NCBI RefSeq assembly: GCF_008831285.2
Contig: NW_022204507.1
Coordinates: 6,344,174-6,408,173, forward strand
From: Nymphaea colorata
Lineage: Eukaryota > Streptophyta > Magnoliopsida > Nymphaeales > Nymphaeaceae
Length of the DNA: 64,000 nucleotides
Direction of reading: 5' to 3'
How positions within the stretch are numbered: position 1 is the first letter of the stretch; the number at the start of each line of letters is the position of its first letter. The translations under genes and the position numbers were made by a program. Below the pieces are notes generated by a model, which was given only the letters and a program-made list of their open reading frames with translations, searched no databases and had not been told where the DNA came from. Below are positions 33,655 through 44,864 of the stretch, in pieces.

Positions 33655-33819
33655 ATTGTCACTATACCAGAGACATGATTCAAAAGGGGTTTGTAAGTAC
33701 CTCCCATATTTCAACTACAGGGCAAACTGCTGATATTTTTACTAAAGCTCTTGCAAGAGGACCATTCCAAAGTTGTTGTTCCAAGTTGAGCTTGTTTGAC
33801 ATATACGCTCCAACTTGAG
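33605..33819 (+). pseudogene. Out-of-frame tail of young Copia RNase H
   Basis: After the frameshift near 33600 the next frame carries the conserved Copia C-terminus: FHERTKHVEVDCHYTRD, then TGQTADIFTKALARGPF, ending at TGA 33817-33819. This shows the RNase H frame was originally about 55 codons longer. The stop overlaps the start of the polypurine tract. Confidence 0.9.
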
Positions 33820-33825
33820 GGGGAG
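33817..33825 (+). other. Polypurine tract
   Basis: GAGGGGGAG directly abuts the 3' LTR at 33826. It would prime plus-strand DNA synthesis. Confidence 0.93.
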
Positions 33826-33990
33826 TGTTAAGACGTGTTTATACTCAGTATTAGGCTTGAGAGGGCACTTGTGTAATAATGTTTCTTTTTAATGACTTTC
33901 TTGTAACTTATTCCTCTCCTCTAGTCTATATAAAGAGGAGTTAGGGATTCTTTCGAGGTTAATCAAAGTTTAGCTCTCTTAAATTCATCA
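33826..33990 (+). repeat. 3' LTR of the young Copia
   Basis: 165 bp, identical to the 5' LTR at 28858-29022, and followed by the GTATG target duplication (33991-33995). Confidence 0.97.
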
Positions 33991-33995
33991 GTATG

Positions 33996-34235
33996 TATAT
34001 GCATAATATGTATAACATTTGAAACTATATATGTATGTACATATGTACTATATTATACTATAATATAATGGTATATACATATATGTGGAATATAATACAT
34101 ATATCTATTATATATGTGATATGTGTATACTTATATAGTATGTGATATGTTAATATACTTATATAGATATATGTTAACATATATACAATACATGTATGTA
34201 GTATATATTTTATAGTATATTGTACATATCAACAA
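33996..34235. repeat. AT-rich minisatellite-like DNA, right of the Copia
   Basis: Same TATATGTA/ATACATAT texture as 27850-28330 and 28720-28857; it is the continuation of the tract split by the young Copia. No coding signal. Confidence 0.85.
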
Positions 34236-35200
34236 ATGAATTTGAATGTGGACTGAGATATAAAATTGCTGGGAACTTTGCCTCAGCAACCAGCTTATAG
34301 TGTTCAGGTACTACACAATATGTGAGGAAAAGAAAGAAGAGTTAGCAAAGAAGCTAGATTGCAATGCGATGCACAGGCATAGCAGGTGAAAATAAGCAAA
34401 CAACCTATCTTTGTCACAATTCTCTCTAAACGTTCAGCAAACTCATGAAAGAGCTGATACTTATAGATTTGCACGAGCATGGAGTCACATACATCAGTAT
34501 GTACATGCAATTTTCAAGATTTTTCAGGAAAGCATTGTCAAATATAAAATATAAGTAGAAAAAAAGTAGTAAAAAATCTGAGAAGATAACACTAATTTTC
34601 AAGATTTTCCTTTTGGTTTGTTAACTGCATATGGCTAAAATGGGAATTATACAATATACATGTAAAAACAACTTGACCCTCTAAAAAACCGTTTTTAGTG
34701 GGAGGGGGTTTGCTTGACTCAAAATCATAATTAACTGAAGGAAGGCTTCTCAAAGAAATGTAGGTACCATCCACAAACTAGGCCTCACTCAGTAGCCTAT
34801 TTACTTGGTTGCACCTACATCCTTCTTGTATCACTGGGAATGAAAACGTAGTCAATACACAAAAATAAGGAATAGTTAATATCTAAACATTGCACCATAC
34901 ACATCCACAGCAATGACAAACTAACTACCCTAGAGATTTTATAAAGAAATGTTCCACATGTCAACAGCATCTAAGTTCAATGTGGCTACTTTAATTTGTC
35001 TCAAAGTGAAGGATCCAGTTCGGAGGTCGAGTTTGCCAAGTTCTGCAAAAGTTGCATGTTTAGGTCAAGAAAATGGTGGGCTACATAGAAGGAAATGAAT
35101 GCCAAAGGCTGCAAAATAAGCATATGGGGTCATAGTCCAGCATTCCAAGGAGGACTACTTGAAAATGCACTACAAGAACTAATGCAAATGGTGGGCTACC
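34236..35200. other. No recognisable gene
   Basis: No domain on either strand; short minus-strand open stretches (34304-34510, 34592-34774) have no family resemblance. The last ~150 bases (repeated word ATGGTGGGCTAC at about 35073 and 35189) may be leader of the LTR-like repeat that follows on the minus strand. Confidence 0.4.
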
Positions 35201-35203
35201 TCG

Positions 35204-35215
35204 GCTCTGATACCA
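35204..35215 (-). other. Primer binding site, initiator tRNA-Met type
   Basis: The minus strand reads TGGTATCAGAGC exactly. It sits beside a TG-starting GC-rich repeat on its right, the arrangement expected for a minus-strand 5' LTR. Confidence 0.7.
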
Positions 35216-35219
35216 CCAC

Positions 35220-36600
35220 TGCTGTGACCCACCTGGCCCATTGAGTAGGGCTGTATTCTGCTGTTGCAGGAACAGCAGTCTTAGAAACATGCGGTCGCAA
35301 AACCTGTTGTTCCGACCGATTCCGGCCACTTCTCCGGTTGAGCTTCTGTTCGATGGAAGTGCAACTCCAAGACTATGCTACACCTCTGATTTAACGACGA
35401 GAGGACGTTGGTGGAGACAACGCCGAATTTTTGAAATTAACTGTCGGAAGTCTGGTCGCCCTGCCTATCTCGAGGAGCTTCAGCGTTTTGCCGAAAGATA
35501 GGGTTAGCTTCTCCTCTATAGATTTTGGATTTTTGCTCGGATTTCCTCGTGCTATGGTTCGTTGGAACCGTGAGGAAGTAAGGAAGATGATGAACCCACT
35601 CTTTTGAATTTTCGGCACCAAATCCGAAGTTATGGCCCTATGAAAAGAGATACGTTCTTCCACTATAGGGTCTGCAGTCTCAAAAACAGGGGATCGGAAA
35701 AGCTTCGATTTCGACAGGCTTCGACATTAGTTCCAGTCGAGCACTAGTGTGTTGGAAGTGGGACTCCCAGGCAATGATGCATGTTCAATTTCCCGACGAA
35801 AGGGGGTCTATGGAGTCAACACCGATCTTTCAAAGTTTGAAGTAGTAATTGTCGGGCTGTTCTACGTGCAGGATTGAGCTGCATCCAAGGCTGCCAACAG
35901 GCAAGCGGAAGTCACCGGATTCTGGCCAACTCTGATGTTGGATCAGGTCGTGCATCAGTGCATTGGAAAGAGGACTTCAAGACGATGCTTCCTGTGCAAT
36001 CTCGAGGTGAGGGAATGATCGAGGAGATAACTCTGAATTTTTGAATGTGTGAGATGGTGGTTGGTCGGCCTACTCCTTACGCTAAAGAAGAAATCATAGC
36101 TAGGGGAGGCGGCCGGGAATCTAGATATTCCGACCAGCTCCGGTGACGGTTCCTGTCGAGCTTGGGCTCGTTGGAAACGTAACACGCTGAGGATTAGGCC
36201 AAAGCACTGGGAGAATGAAAGACCCCTGGAACTGTCACCGACGAGCCGCCAAACAATGCTTTCTGTTGAAGAGGCCTGTCACCGTGAGGGTTGACAGGGT
36301 GGAGTCCTCATTTCATCGGGCCGTGATTAACATTGCTGGCAGGCTCTCATATCCGCAGAGAAACCTACCAGGAGGGGCCTGAAGTGGTTGGAGATGGGAA
36401 GAATCGCCGAAAATGCAGCTCCTTTCTTCGGCTGTTATGCAATTTATTGTCTACTGCGGGAACAGCAGGTCAAGGCTTATGGTCGAGGTGGTGTTTATCA
36501 CCACTGACAAACTTGTCGTGCCACCGCGAAGCTTACCGGAAGGGATGCATGGGTGTTCGGAGCTGCTAGGGTCACCGAAACATCCACGTTGCTAGAAATC
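35220..36600 (-). repeat. GC-rich LTR-like repeat, left copy, with internal ~200-bp units
   Basis: The part 35515-36197 matches 40888-41575 in the same orientation (shared TTTCCTCGTGCTATGGTTC, AGTCTCAAAAA-AGGG, GACGAAAGGGGGTCT, GAATTTTTGAATGTGTGAGA). Inside, a phrase of the form CGAGC..TGTTGGAA..GACTCC..GATGCT..CCCGAC..CAACACCGA recurs at about 35340, 35740, 35950 and 36155, so the repeat is itself built of ~205-bp diverged units. It begins with a TGTGACCCACC word after the primer site. Short open frames here are shadows of the GC content. Confidence 0.6.
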
Positions 36601-37559
36601 ATAGAAACTATTACTGTCAGATTACACAAATGATGTACCACAACGAATGGGAAACACGTCGGAATTTTAGAGCACTTGGGGGAAGAAGAAAAACTAACAC
36701 TTCATTGAGCAAAAGATCGAGATCGTTGGCGGTTTGGGAGCCGGCGATCCCTTCTATTGTTACAGAAATCCGAAGGAATGCAAGATGATCAAAAGCTGCC
36801 TCAAAACTCAGCGAGAAGAGGTGATTTGTAGAGGATAGGACTGCCTGCGTTCTGCCGACCAAAAAAAACTACTGTCCGACCACACACCACTGCACACTAG
36901 AATCGTGCTGTCGCTTGGAGCAGGTCGCCGGAGGTTGGAAGCTACCATACGTCATCCTCCTCCTCGCGCTGGAAGCTGAACGGTTGAACCGGTTTGGTCG
37001 ACCGTTTAATTACTTGACTGGGCATCTCATCCAGGGTTACATACAAAAATCAGGTGATACAGTTTATGAGTTGGGTCCAGGACTAAGCCCGACCCGTTAC
37101 ATCGATCCTACTCAAAAAGGAAATGTGGGTCTGAGCTTTGGATTTATAGACTACCCAAACCCGGCCTGAGGTATATGTTCCAAACCCGTGTCTATGAGGC
37201 TTGTGTTGTCCAGTGTCCCACTACCATGTCCCCAGCTCCACGCCGTGTCCCACCATACACAAGGACGTGTCCCGCTTGGAGACGTGTTGGCTATGTCACG
37301 CAACTATGTCCTCATGTGGTTGTGTCCTGCGTCACAAGAGGAATGTGTCTCCCCCAGAACTTGTGCTGAACGAGCTTCACTCAACCCGTTAACTGAACAA
37401 GGTGGAGTTCACCTTGGTTGCACCTGGCCGAGTGCTAGGTCAACTTTGGCTGTCGTTGCTGAAGTTGCAGGTCGCTCAAGGCCTGTAGCTGGATTCTTGC
37501 ATCAAATTGATGCCCGGCCTGATGCCGGCCCATTGTTAACCTCCCAAGCAACTGCGAGG
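36601..37559. other. GC-rich DNA without recognisable gene
   Basis: About 36890-37170 contains words like CAGGACTAAGCCCGACCCG and ACTACCCAAACCCGGCC, of a kind common in plant interspersed repeats. About 37190-37340 has several GTGTCCC/CGTGTC words. Overlapping open frames on the plus strand at 37175-37574 disagree with each other and show no domain. It may be part of the element whose LTR-like ends lie at 35.2 and 41.6 kb. Confidence 0.4.
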
Positions 37560-38605
37560 CCCTTTGGGAAATGAAGCAAGTGGCTGCCCTTGCCTGGCCC
37601 GATAGTGATGAGTCTCGCGGCCATGCCTCCGTCTGCCTGCATTGTTGTCATTGGCCGATGGTAGGGTCGAATCAGATCCACCCCTCTTAAAATGGAGCCT
37701 GCCCTCTGGCTCCTTGGAGTCTTGCCTATCACCATGACGGCGAGGACTCCCTAAGTGGTGCTTCGTTCCGCCGGGGTCCCATAGAAGATGTCTCTGCTTC
37801 TCAGCCATGGTAGGGTGGTTTTTGATAGAACTGCACCAGCTGTAATGATGCTGCCTCACCCTATGCTGCCGAAGATGTAAGCTCCTCGGTTCAGTTTGCG
37901 CCAGCCCTGTATGAACGAAGTGAGCATTGTCCTTACCAATGAAGTTCTCCCATGATAGCTCTTCGGTAGGAAGAAGACTGCACCATGGCATGTTTCTGCC
38001 TTGAGCTTCTTCTAACTCGTGCCCCATGTTGGTCATCCGAAACCTGCCCCTATCGGTGGAGTCCTCGCATAACCTAAAGCCAATGGAGGGGCAACGCCTT
38101 TGTCTTCCTGCTCAAGGATAGAGGATTGATTATGCCTGAGGTTCCACCACCATATGTTGTGACTGGGAACGGTCCAGCCACCCCTCCTAGGCTGCTGCAA
38201 CACATTTCTGGAAGAAGCTACGCTAAGTGGTATGTGTGTTGGAGGTTGGTGATGCCACCTTTGATGTCCTCCAATGAACCTCATTGACTGCGGTGGTTGC
38301 AGGTGCCGGGCATAAGCTGTCCTCCTTGGTTGAGGACTTTCTTCCTCTCGGCCTGAGATGACATTGCTCATTTAGCTGTGGGCTGGTCACCTCCCTTAGC
38401 CTGTACACCGGTTCCTTTCCTCCAGTTTTTCTTCTGTTGGAGGCTGCTACTCCTTGGTCGGAAACGGCCATTACTAAGCTCATGACATTCTCAACTTGGC
38501 TGCAGGGTTGTAAGGCATAGATGGCCATGTCTTCATCTTCCTCCTTAAGGATTTTCTTAGCTCTGTTAAGGAGGTGGGCGTAATCTCTGTCGAGCAGTCC
38601 CAGCC
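37560..38605 (-). pseudogene. Unrecognised gag-like coding region
   Basis: Three minus-strand open segments in different frames join end to end: about 38600-38223 (LLDRDYAHLLNRAKKILKEE, then EDMAIYALQPCSQVENVM), 38371-38033 (RRTAYARHLQPPQSMRFIG), and 38036-37536 (MTNMGHELEEAQGRNMPW, ending in a His/Arg-rich tail). The charged, low-Cys composition and position after a minus-strand primer site (40318), with only a hAT insertion between, suggest a retrotransposon gag. I see no zinc knuckle, protease or RT and cannot name the family. At least two frameshifts would be needed to join it. Confidence 0.4.
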
Positions 38606-40173
38606 AATGTTGTAAAAGGCGTAGCGTATCGCGTATCGGTCGGTCCGACCCATACGTTGTATCATAACGTATTGTAAATGTAGCGTATCGTATCATAGAT
38701 TTAATTTTCTAATTTTTAAAAATATTAGAAAATAAAAAAATAGAAAAAGAACATAAAAATAGAAAAAATAAGCAAAAAATCAGAAACATTAAGAAAAATG
38801 TATTGAAAGGAACATTCATGTATATGAACAACACATTCCAAAATAAGAAATCAGAGATTCAAAATAACATAATAAGCATCAGTCTAAGAGAATTAGATTA
38901 CATCACAATTCATATGTTTGAAACATGTAGTTATCATCTTTCATGATTCAACGATAATCCTCGTCATCTGCATCATTTTCTTCATTAATTGCTTCTATCC
39001 CCTCTGTTGGAATCTCACCAACATTCAATTGCTCCCCAGCCTCTTCTTCTTCAATAATCTTTGTTGCTCCTTCAATGTTCAAAAAATCAAGATCATCCTC
39101 GTCAAGGATTGAGGATGGTTCTTCTTCAACCCAAGAATCTAATACACCAAAATGGTCAAGGCTGATAGGATCATATTGAGTGTGATGCTTCCTTGTAGAT
39201 GTTTCTTCTATTTGCCTAAAGTGTTACAAGAGAAAAAATTAACAAATTGTTAAAAATTAAAATATATATTAGAATTGGCTATTTGGTATAACAGATGTAT
39301 TTAATGTACCTTTGTCTCAACTTCATATTATAACGAACGTAAACAAGGTCATTCAACCTTTTATGTTCCATCCTATTCCTTTTCTTACTGTGGATGTGCT
39401 GAAATACGCTCCAATTTCTTTCACATCCAATTGCATGACATGTTTGGCTGAGGATTCTCATTACAAGCTTCATTAATTCTGGAAAATCAAGCCCAAGCCT
39501 ATCCCACCACAAATCTAATAACAGATGGAAAAAAAGTATAAAGTCCCTCTGTGAAATACCTGGACAAAAGATGACCTGCATCGAATTGCTGTCTCTCTCC
39601 CCATGCTACCAGAATCAATATCATATTTGTTGATCAACACATGGATAGCTTCTTGTTCTCTATAATCACTTACTAATATCTCAATACAATCAAACATGCC
39701 ATACTTGACCTCTCTGTTCTTCTTAAAAGTGGGATGATATCAAATAGCAGGATTTAGGTAGTAGGCTGCTGCATGAAGTGGGCGATGAAGATGGTTAGAC
39801 CACCTTTCATCTATAATCTTCCATATAGGCACATACAACTTTTTTATCCCTTCATATTATCCCCAATGGTCTCTTTTGTTCTGGCCATAGCCTCATATAA
39901 ATATCCAATAGAAGGTCTATCTTCATTGTCAACTAATCTAAGGACTTTCACTAGAGGTACACAAATCTTCAATAAGTTCACACATGATTCCCAAAATTCA
40001 GCATTCAATATGGTATCCACTACTGTCGTGGCCTTTCTTTTATAGGCATGTAGATATACAGCCCAATCATCACTTGAAAACATCTGCCTGAGAGGATTTC
40101 TTTGCTTCACTATACCCTGTACAATCAAAACATTTGTAGCAAACCGTGTTTGTGCAGGTCGAATCTGTAACAT
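38606..40173 (-). mobile_element. hAT-superfamily DNA transposon remnant
   Basis: A transposase pseudogene (38935-40173) with a left flank rich in GTATCG/CGTATC words (38617-38692: GTAGCGTATCGCGTATCGG), typical subterminal texture of plant hAT elements. The 5' half of the transposase is absent: coding starts abruptly at about 40173. A left terminus near CAATGTTGTAAAAGGCG (38605-38621) is likely. No right terminus or 8-bp target duplication was found. The element interrupts a minus-strand unit (gag-like on its left, primer site and LTR-like repeat on its right). Confidence 0.8.
38935..40173 (-). pseudogene. hAT transposase, truncated and broken
   Basis: The minus strand shows the C-terminal two-thirds of a plant hAT (DUF659/Dimer_Tnp_hAT) transposase. 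From the right: QTRFATNVLIVQGIVKQ, NPLRQMFSSDDW, VDTILNAEFWESCVNLLK, KVLRLVDNEDRPSIGYLYEA (40160-39870). After a frameshift near 39845 come VPIWKIIDERW and RPLHAAAYYLNP, then a TGA where Trp is expected (about 39736), MFDCIEILVSDYREQ, a second frameshift near 39590, and the dimerisation domain WWDRLGLDFPEL, ILSQTCHAIGCERNWSVF, HKRLNDLVYVRYN. A likely intron (GT...AG on the minus strand, about 39309-39218) precedes an acidic C-terminal tail ending near 38945. Not functional. Confidence 0.9.
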
Positions 40174-40317
40174 CTCAAATGTTTAGTCCCATATTAAAGA
40201 TTATGAGGAATCTTCAAGGGTCTCTCCCACGTTGCAGGGCCAATTTAAAGGTGGCTTCTAGTCCGTTGGTGAAGGAAGGACGACTGTGTGTTTTGGAGTC
40301 GCCCTGGGTGTGCCTAT

Positions 40318-40329
40318 GCTCTGATACCA
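40318..40329 (-). other. Primer binding site, initiator tRNA-Met type
   Basis: The minus strand reads TGGTATCAGAGC exactly, four bases from a TG-starting GC-rich repeat to its right. The sequence to its left (40174-40317) contains GTTTAGTCCCATATTAAAG, a word type common near plant LTRs, and is probably leader interrupted by the hAT remnant. Confidence 0.7.
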
Positions 40330-40333
40330 CCAA

Positions 40334-41590
40334 TGATACGACCACCCGGCCGAGGCGCTGCCGAGCAAATGCTACCGCCATGGATTACCTTCGGAAACAG
40401 CTACCAAAAACTGAACTAAGAGAGGTTAACTCTTTGTTACGAGCAATGCCAGGCCAGACAGGACCCTGGCCTTACAACAACGCCCGACTGGTTACAGAGT
40501 TTCCTGACCCAGTCCTACCTCTTACTCATGACACTTCGGCCATGACTCCCTATCATTCCAACTTCACCAACAGCAGTGGAGGCAGTGAGGTTGCCGTAGA
40601 CTGAGACCTTACCAGAGATACCGAGGCGAGACTGTAGCAGAAAAAGCAACTGCAGTCACAATAGCAGAATTCTACCGACAGACAGGGGCAACTTCACTGT
40701 TCTATAGGTTCACGCTCGCGGCTCTGATTGGCTTGTTCTATGGCTCATTGGAATCATGCGGATGTCAGCAAAATGAAGATCTCACTCTTGCATCTATCGG
40801 CATTGGAATCTGAAGATATGTCCCATGGATCAGAGATGTGATTTTTGTAGTCGCAGAGATAGTAGCGCAGGAACAGGTGCAGCGTCACACCTCTACAAAT
40901 TTTGGGTTTCTGCTTGGATTTTCTCGTGCTATGGTTCATTGGAACTGTAAGTAAGCAAGACGATGAGCTCACTCTTGTGGATTTCCAACACCAGAATATG
41001 AATTTATGGCCTGTGAACAAATACACGTTCTACTGCAACAGGGTCTATAGTCTCAAAAATAGGGTACCGAAAAAGCTTCGATTCCGGTCAGCCCTGGCAT
41101 CAGTTCTGGTCGGGCACCAGTGCGTTGGAAGCAGGACTCCCAGGCGATGCTGCACATCTGATTTCCCAACGAAAGGGGGTCTGTGGAATCAATGCTGATT
41201 TTTCAAAGTTGGAAGCACTAACTGTCGGGTTGTTTCACGCATAGGATTGAGCAGTTGCAGTGGCTGCCAACAGGTGAGTGGAATCGCCATATTCTGGCCA
41301 ACTCTGATGCTGGATTTGGTCGACCACTAATGTGTTGGAAAGTGAACTCCCAGGTAATGCTTCCTGTGTAATCCCGAGGTGAACGGATGATTGAGGAGAT
41401 AACGCCGAATTTTTGAATGTGTGAGACAGTGGTCGGTGGTCGGCCAGTCCTCACGCTGAAGAAGAAATCGCAGCAGGGGGAGGCAGCCAAAAATCTAGAG
41501 ATTCTAGCCAGCTCTGGCGACGGTTCTGGTCGAGCTTGGGTTCGTTGGAACTGCAACACTCTTAGGGTTACTCCAGTCCAATATCTACGT
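40334..41590 (-). repeat. GC-rich LTR-like repeat, right copy
   Basis: From about 40888 to 41575 this matches the left copy (35515-36197). The first ~550 bp after the primer site differ from the left copy, apart from short words (AGCAGAATTCT, AACAGCAG). It includes the same ~205-bp internal phrase units. With the exact primer site this fits a minus-strand 5' LTR; the partner is uncertain, because the left copy has a primer site of its own rather than a plain flank. Confidence 0.6.
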
Positions 41591-42570
41591 GTTGTACATG
41601 TCTTATGAGTTGGTTAGATTTTAGTTTTGTTGAGTTGGGCAATTGTTGGTTTGATTTTATAGTTCAATCTTTTTCTTTTATTTTATGTTTTACTGGTTTT
41701 CTAGACTAGGCTTGTCATCTTTAGTTCTCACTTTTGTTGTAGCATGGGTTGTTTAGGAGCTTTGTTGAGTTATTTGCTTGGTCTTCATTTTTCAATGTTT
41801 TTACTCCATTCTTTTGACAAATAAAATCTGATCAAGTCTAGTCCCAAATATGTATGTACATGTGCTATTTTAGGCTACTACATATTAGGTATTTGACAAT
41901 CTTAGGATTTTTTTCGTGTTCACTATCATGCTCTTGCATGAGCATGTGTTGGAAAGAAAAATCAAGAAAGAGAGAATTATAAGAAACTCAATTTTAAGGA
42001 GTATTCAGTTAGCCCCATACATTGTATACTCTACTTGAAGTCGCCAGTCTCTTGGAAGTGGAATATCTTAACTATCTAGGAAGTCTATGTAGTGTTGTCC
42101 ATGGCAGTTTCTACTTGAGAAAGAATGTTGCTTCAGGAGTAGGGATGTAAATGGGATGTTAATCTTGGGCTATGAGTTTGGACTATACAGGTCTATGTCA
42201 TAATGATTCGCCTGGAAAAGTGCCACGCCTGTGTATGTATCATGCAGCTCAACATGGGTGTAGGACATGGAAAATGATATTTGCTATTTGAGTCTGTGTG
42301 TTTGTATGCATGTATGTTTTTGTAATCTTTCACTAGTCACAAATCTTGTATGCTTTTGGACCATTAGTCCTCTCAAAAGTACGTGTCACTATGGCAATGT
42401 GCATCTACATTGTCAAAAGTGAATAAGTAACATGGGGAGACAATTGTAGGTGCAAAGCTGTTCTCCTCCGATTAGACATTCTTTAAGTCTGTTTGTTTAG
42501 TGCCACCAACATTAAGCCCATTTGTTTAGTACCACTAGGAGCAACTGACTTTCAACATCTATTTATAAGT
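41591..42570. other. No recognisable gene
   Basis: AT-rich sequence without coding signal. A short phrase TTTGTTTAGT-CCAC is repeated at about 42496 and 42529. Confidence 0.4.
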
Positions 42571-43021
42571 TAATGCTAATGAACTATTTGTTTTTGTATT
42601 CATCAATGTTGAACTTGTTTAAATAGTAACCACCAATTAAGCGTGTTAGTTTCATGGTCCTAGTCTATATGTCATAGTTGGCAAACATGTGGTTCGTCAG
42701 ACCTTGGATTCCCAGGGTTGCTTGACCACTTATTTGGTCAAGTCATAATTTTGTATAGTATTTTTTAAAAACATTTTTTATAATATTTCTTAAAACAAAG
42801 AGTGGGTAATGCTAATGAACTATTTGTTTTTATATTCATCAATGTTGAACTTGTTTAAATAATAACCACCAATTGAGCATGTTAGTTTCATGGTCGTAGT
42901 ATATATGGCAAACATGTGGATCGTCTGACCTTGGATTCCCATGGTGGCTTGACCACTTATTTGGTCAAGTCATAATTTTTTATAGTATTTTTTATAGTAT
43001 TTCTTAAAACAAAGAGTGGGT
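42571..43021. repeat. Tandem duplication, ~236-bp unit
   Basis: TAATGCTAATGAACTATTTG starts at 42571 and again at 42807, and both units end AAACAAAGAGTGGGT. The second unit is about 20 bp shorter, mainly in the TATAGTATTTTTTA run, and differs at a dozen or so bases. Non-coding. A GA microsatellite follows at about 43050-43067. Confidence 0.92.
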
Positions 43022-44864
43022 CCTGAAATGCTGGAAGTAACATAGTAAGAGAGAGAGAGAGAGAGATCAGCAGATAATTGCTGGATATTTCAAGTTCAGT
43101 TAATGAGATTAGCAAGATGAGTTGTGGGGAATAACTTTGAATAAAATCTGATTTGGCTTGAGCATGGGTAAAATGACTCAATTTTTACAAGGTCAAAGAT
43201 TGACTGAAAGCATTGATAAATCAGTTTCAAACAAACTGTTCCAGAATTGAGCAAGTCAACCACAAACAGAATGATTCAATCAGAAATAGGTTAGTGCATT
43301 GGATGCATATTAAGCAGTTGTGATAATGTTGCTGTACCTGCAGAAGTTCTGCTTAAGTTTTTCAATTTATCATCACTGCAGAAATGGATTGATCTGGTCA
43401 AATTGAATTCACAATCAGTTTCTATCCTTCCTATCAATTAAATTTTGGGCTGGGCTCATAATGTTGAGGCTAAAGTGCCTGTTGATGACTGCCAAAGTGT
43501 TCCATATATGATGGTTGGTGTGCAGTAACTTGATCCGGATCTCTTTGTAGCATCTTCCCAAAATGTTAGTATCCTGTTATTCTATTGAAATTTAAAATTA
43601 GTCCATCATAATGTAGACTTTTTGTCAACCATTGTTTTTTATTTGACATTTGTAGAACAAGAACCTTCGTAGGAATTCTACAAGTTAGAAGTTGTTTAGC
43701 TGAAATAACTAAGTGTCAAACCTGTTGCAGATGTGTGGACCCATCGGCAATGTATTTTTGTAAGGTAAAAATGAGATGGCTAAAATGCCTCCTTTTTTAG
43801 GTACCAACGTTTTACCCCTCTTTTATATTTTGCAGCCAGAAACACATTTAATGAAGGTTTTGAAAATTTAAAATTGTTGTAGTGAAAGGTTGTGTAATTT
43901 TCTTGCGTTTTGTTTTTTAAATCATAGGTGGCAGAGAAATGATTGCCGATGTATTTCTAGATCACTCAAACTTATGCAAAGCCACCTTCAAGGTAGGGAT
44001 CTACATCTATTCATGTTGTATCTTGCTAAAGTCTTTTCAATACTTGAAAATTTAGGGGGTTGACCTTTTAAGGTGTTTTTGAGGTTCAAGTTGATTCAAT
44101 TTCTTTTCGTTGTTCATTTAGCTATTTTTATCTAAATGGTTGTGGGCAGGTTTGGAGCTGGAACTGTTACAAAGGGTATTTATTGGGCTTGGTGCAGCAA
44201 TTGATAATCTCTTCAGGTTGGTATGCAGAGAAATCTGTGAATTTGTTTTAATTTTTCTTAATTTCTGCATTTCTGTTCATTTCAGTTAGAGCGGGCTCAT
44301 CGCTACCACAGCCTTCACCCTGTCCCGAACATTCACATCTACAACCCTGTTCCTTCAGAAACTGTCAAGCTCGATGAAGAGCACTTTCTTTATAGAGTTT
44401 GGGATTGGATTTTCCTGGGATGCTTGTTCATTTCCACATGGACGGCATGCCATGAGATATATAGGCTGAAGCCATCACATTGCTTGGTGGCCAGCAACCT
44501 AACCAAATGAGGCCAATGCCTTTTGGGTGCACGAATTTGTGCTCAGTGAGCATGGGATATGATTTGAAGGATTTGATAATACCCTTGTTGAGAGCTGTGT
44601 TCTAGTAAAGTTTTGCTGCACTTGCAAACACCAGATGTGGACTCATTCACCCTCAAGTCCCAAGTATAGGAAAGTATGAGGGTGCACAAGTGCCAGTAGA
44701 TCTTATTGCCTTTCAATTAATGAGACGAACTCCTACTTGATCATCTTGATTGACCAGGCCTCCATGAAGTTCTTAAATTTTCAATTATGGGCATTTGACC
44801 ATTCTCATCACTGCGAAGGGGAGAAATCGAGAGGGGAACTGAAAGGGCATCGACGAACAATGAA
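43022..44864. other. Unresolved region with scattered coding-like fragments
   Basis: Short plus-strand pieces read like broken protein (43385-43420 KWIDLVKLNSQSVSILP; 43468-43525 NVEAKVPVDDCQSVPYMMVG; 44285-44395 LERAHRYHSLHPVPNIHIYN), separated by stops and AT-rich intron-like DNA. No family is recognised. They could be exons of a decayed host gene that continues at 44.9-45.2 kb, or chance. Confidence 0.3.

Larger units (their letters stand above)
28858..33990 (+). mobile_element. Full-length Ty1/copia retrotransposon with identical LTRs
   Basis: The 5133-bp element has every structural hallmark: 165-bp LTRs (TGTTAAG...TTCATCA) that are identical base for base, a TGGTATCAGAGC primer site directly after the 5' LTR, a GAGGGGGAG polypurine tract directly before the 3' LTR, and perfect 5-bp target duplications GTATG (28853-28857 and 33991-33995). 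Domain order is gag, protease, integrase, RT, RNase H, which defines Copia. Identical LTRs imply a recent insertion, although 165 bp is a short clock. The single polyprotein frame is broken by two probable indels in gag, two in-frame stops and one indel near the RNase H end, so it cannot encode its own machinery as read here. Confidence 0.97.
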
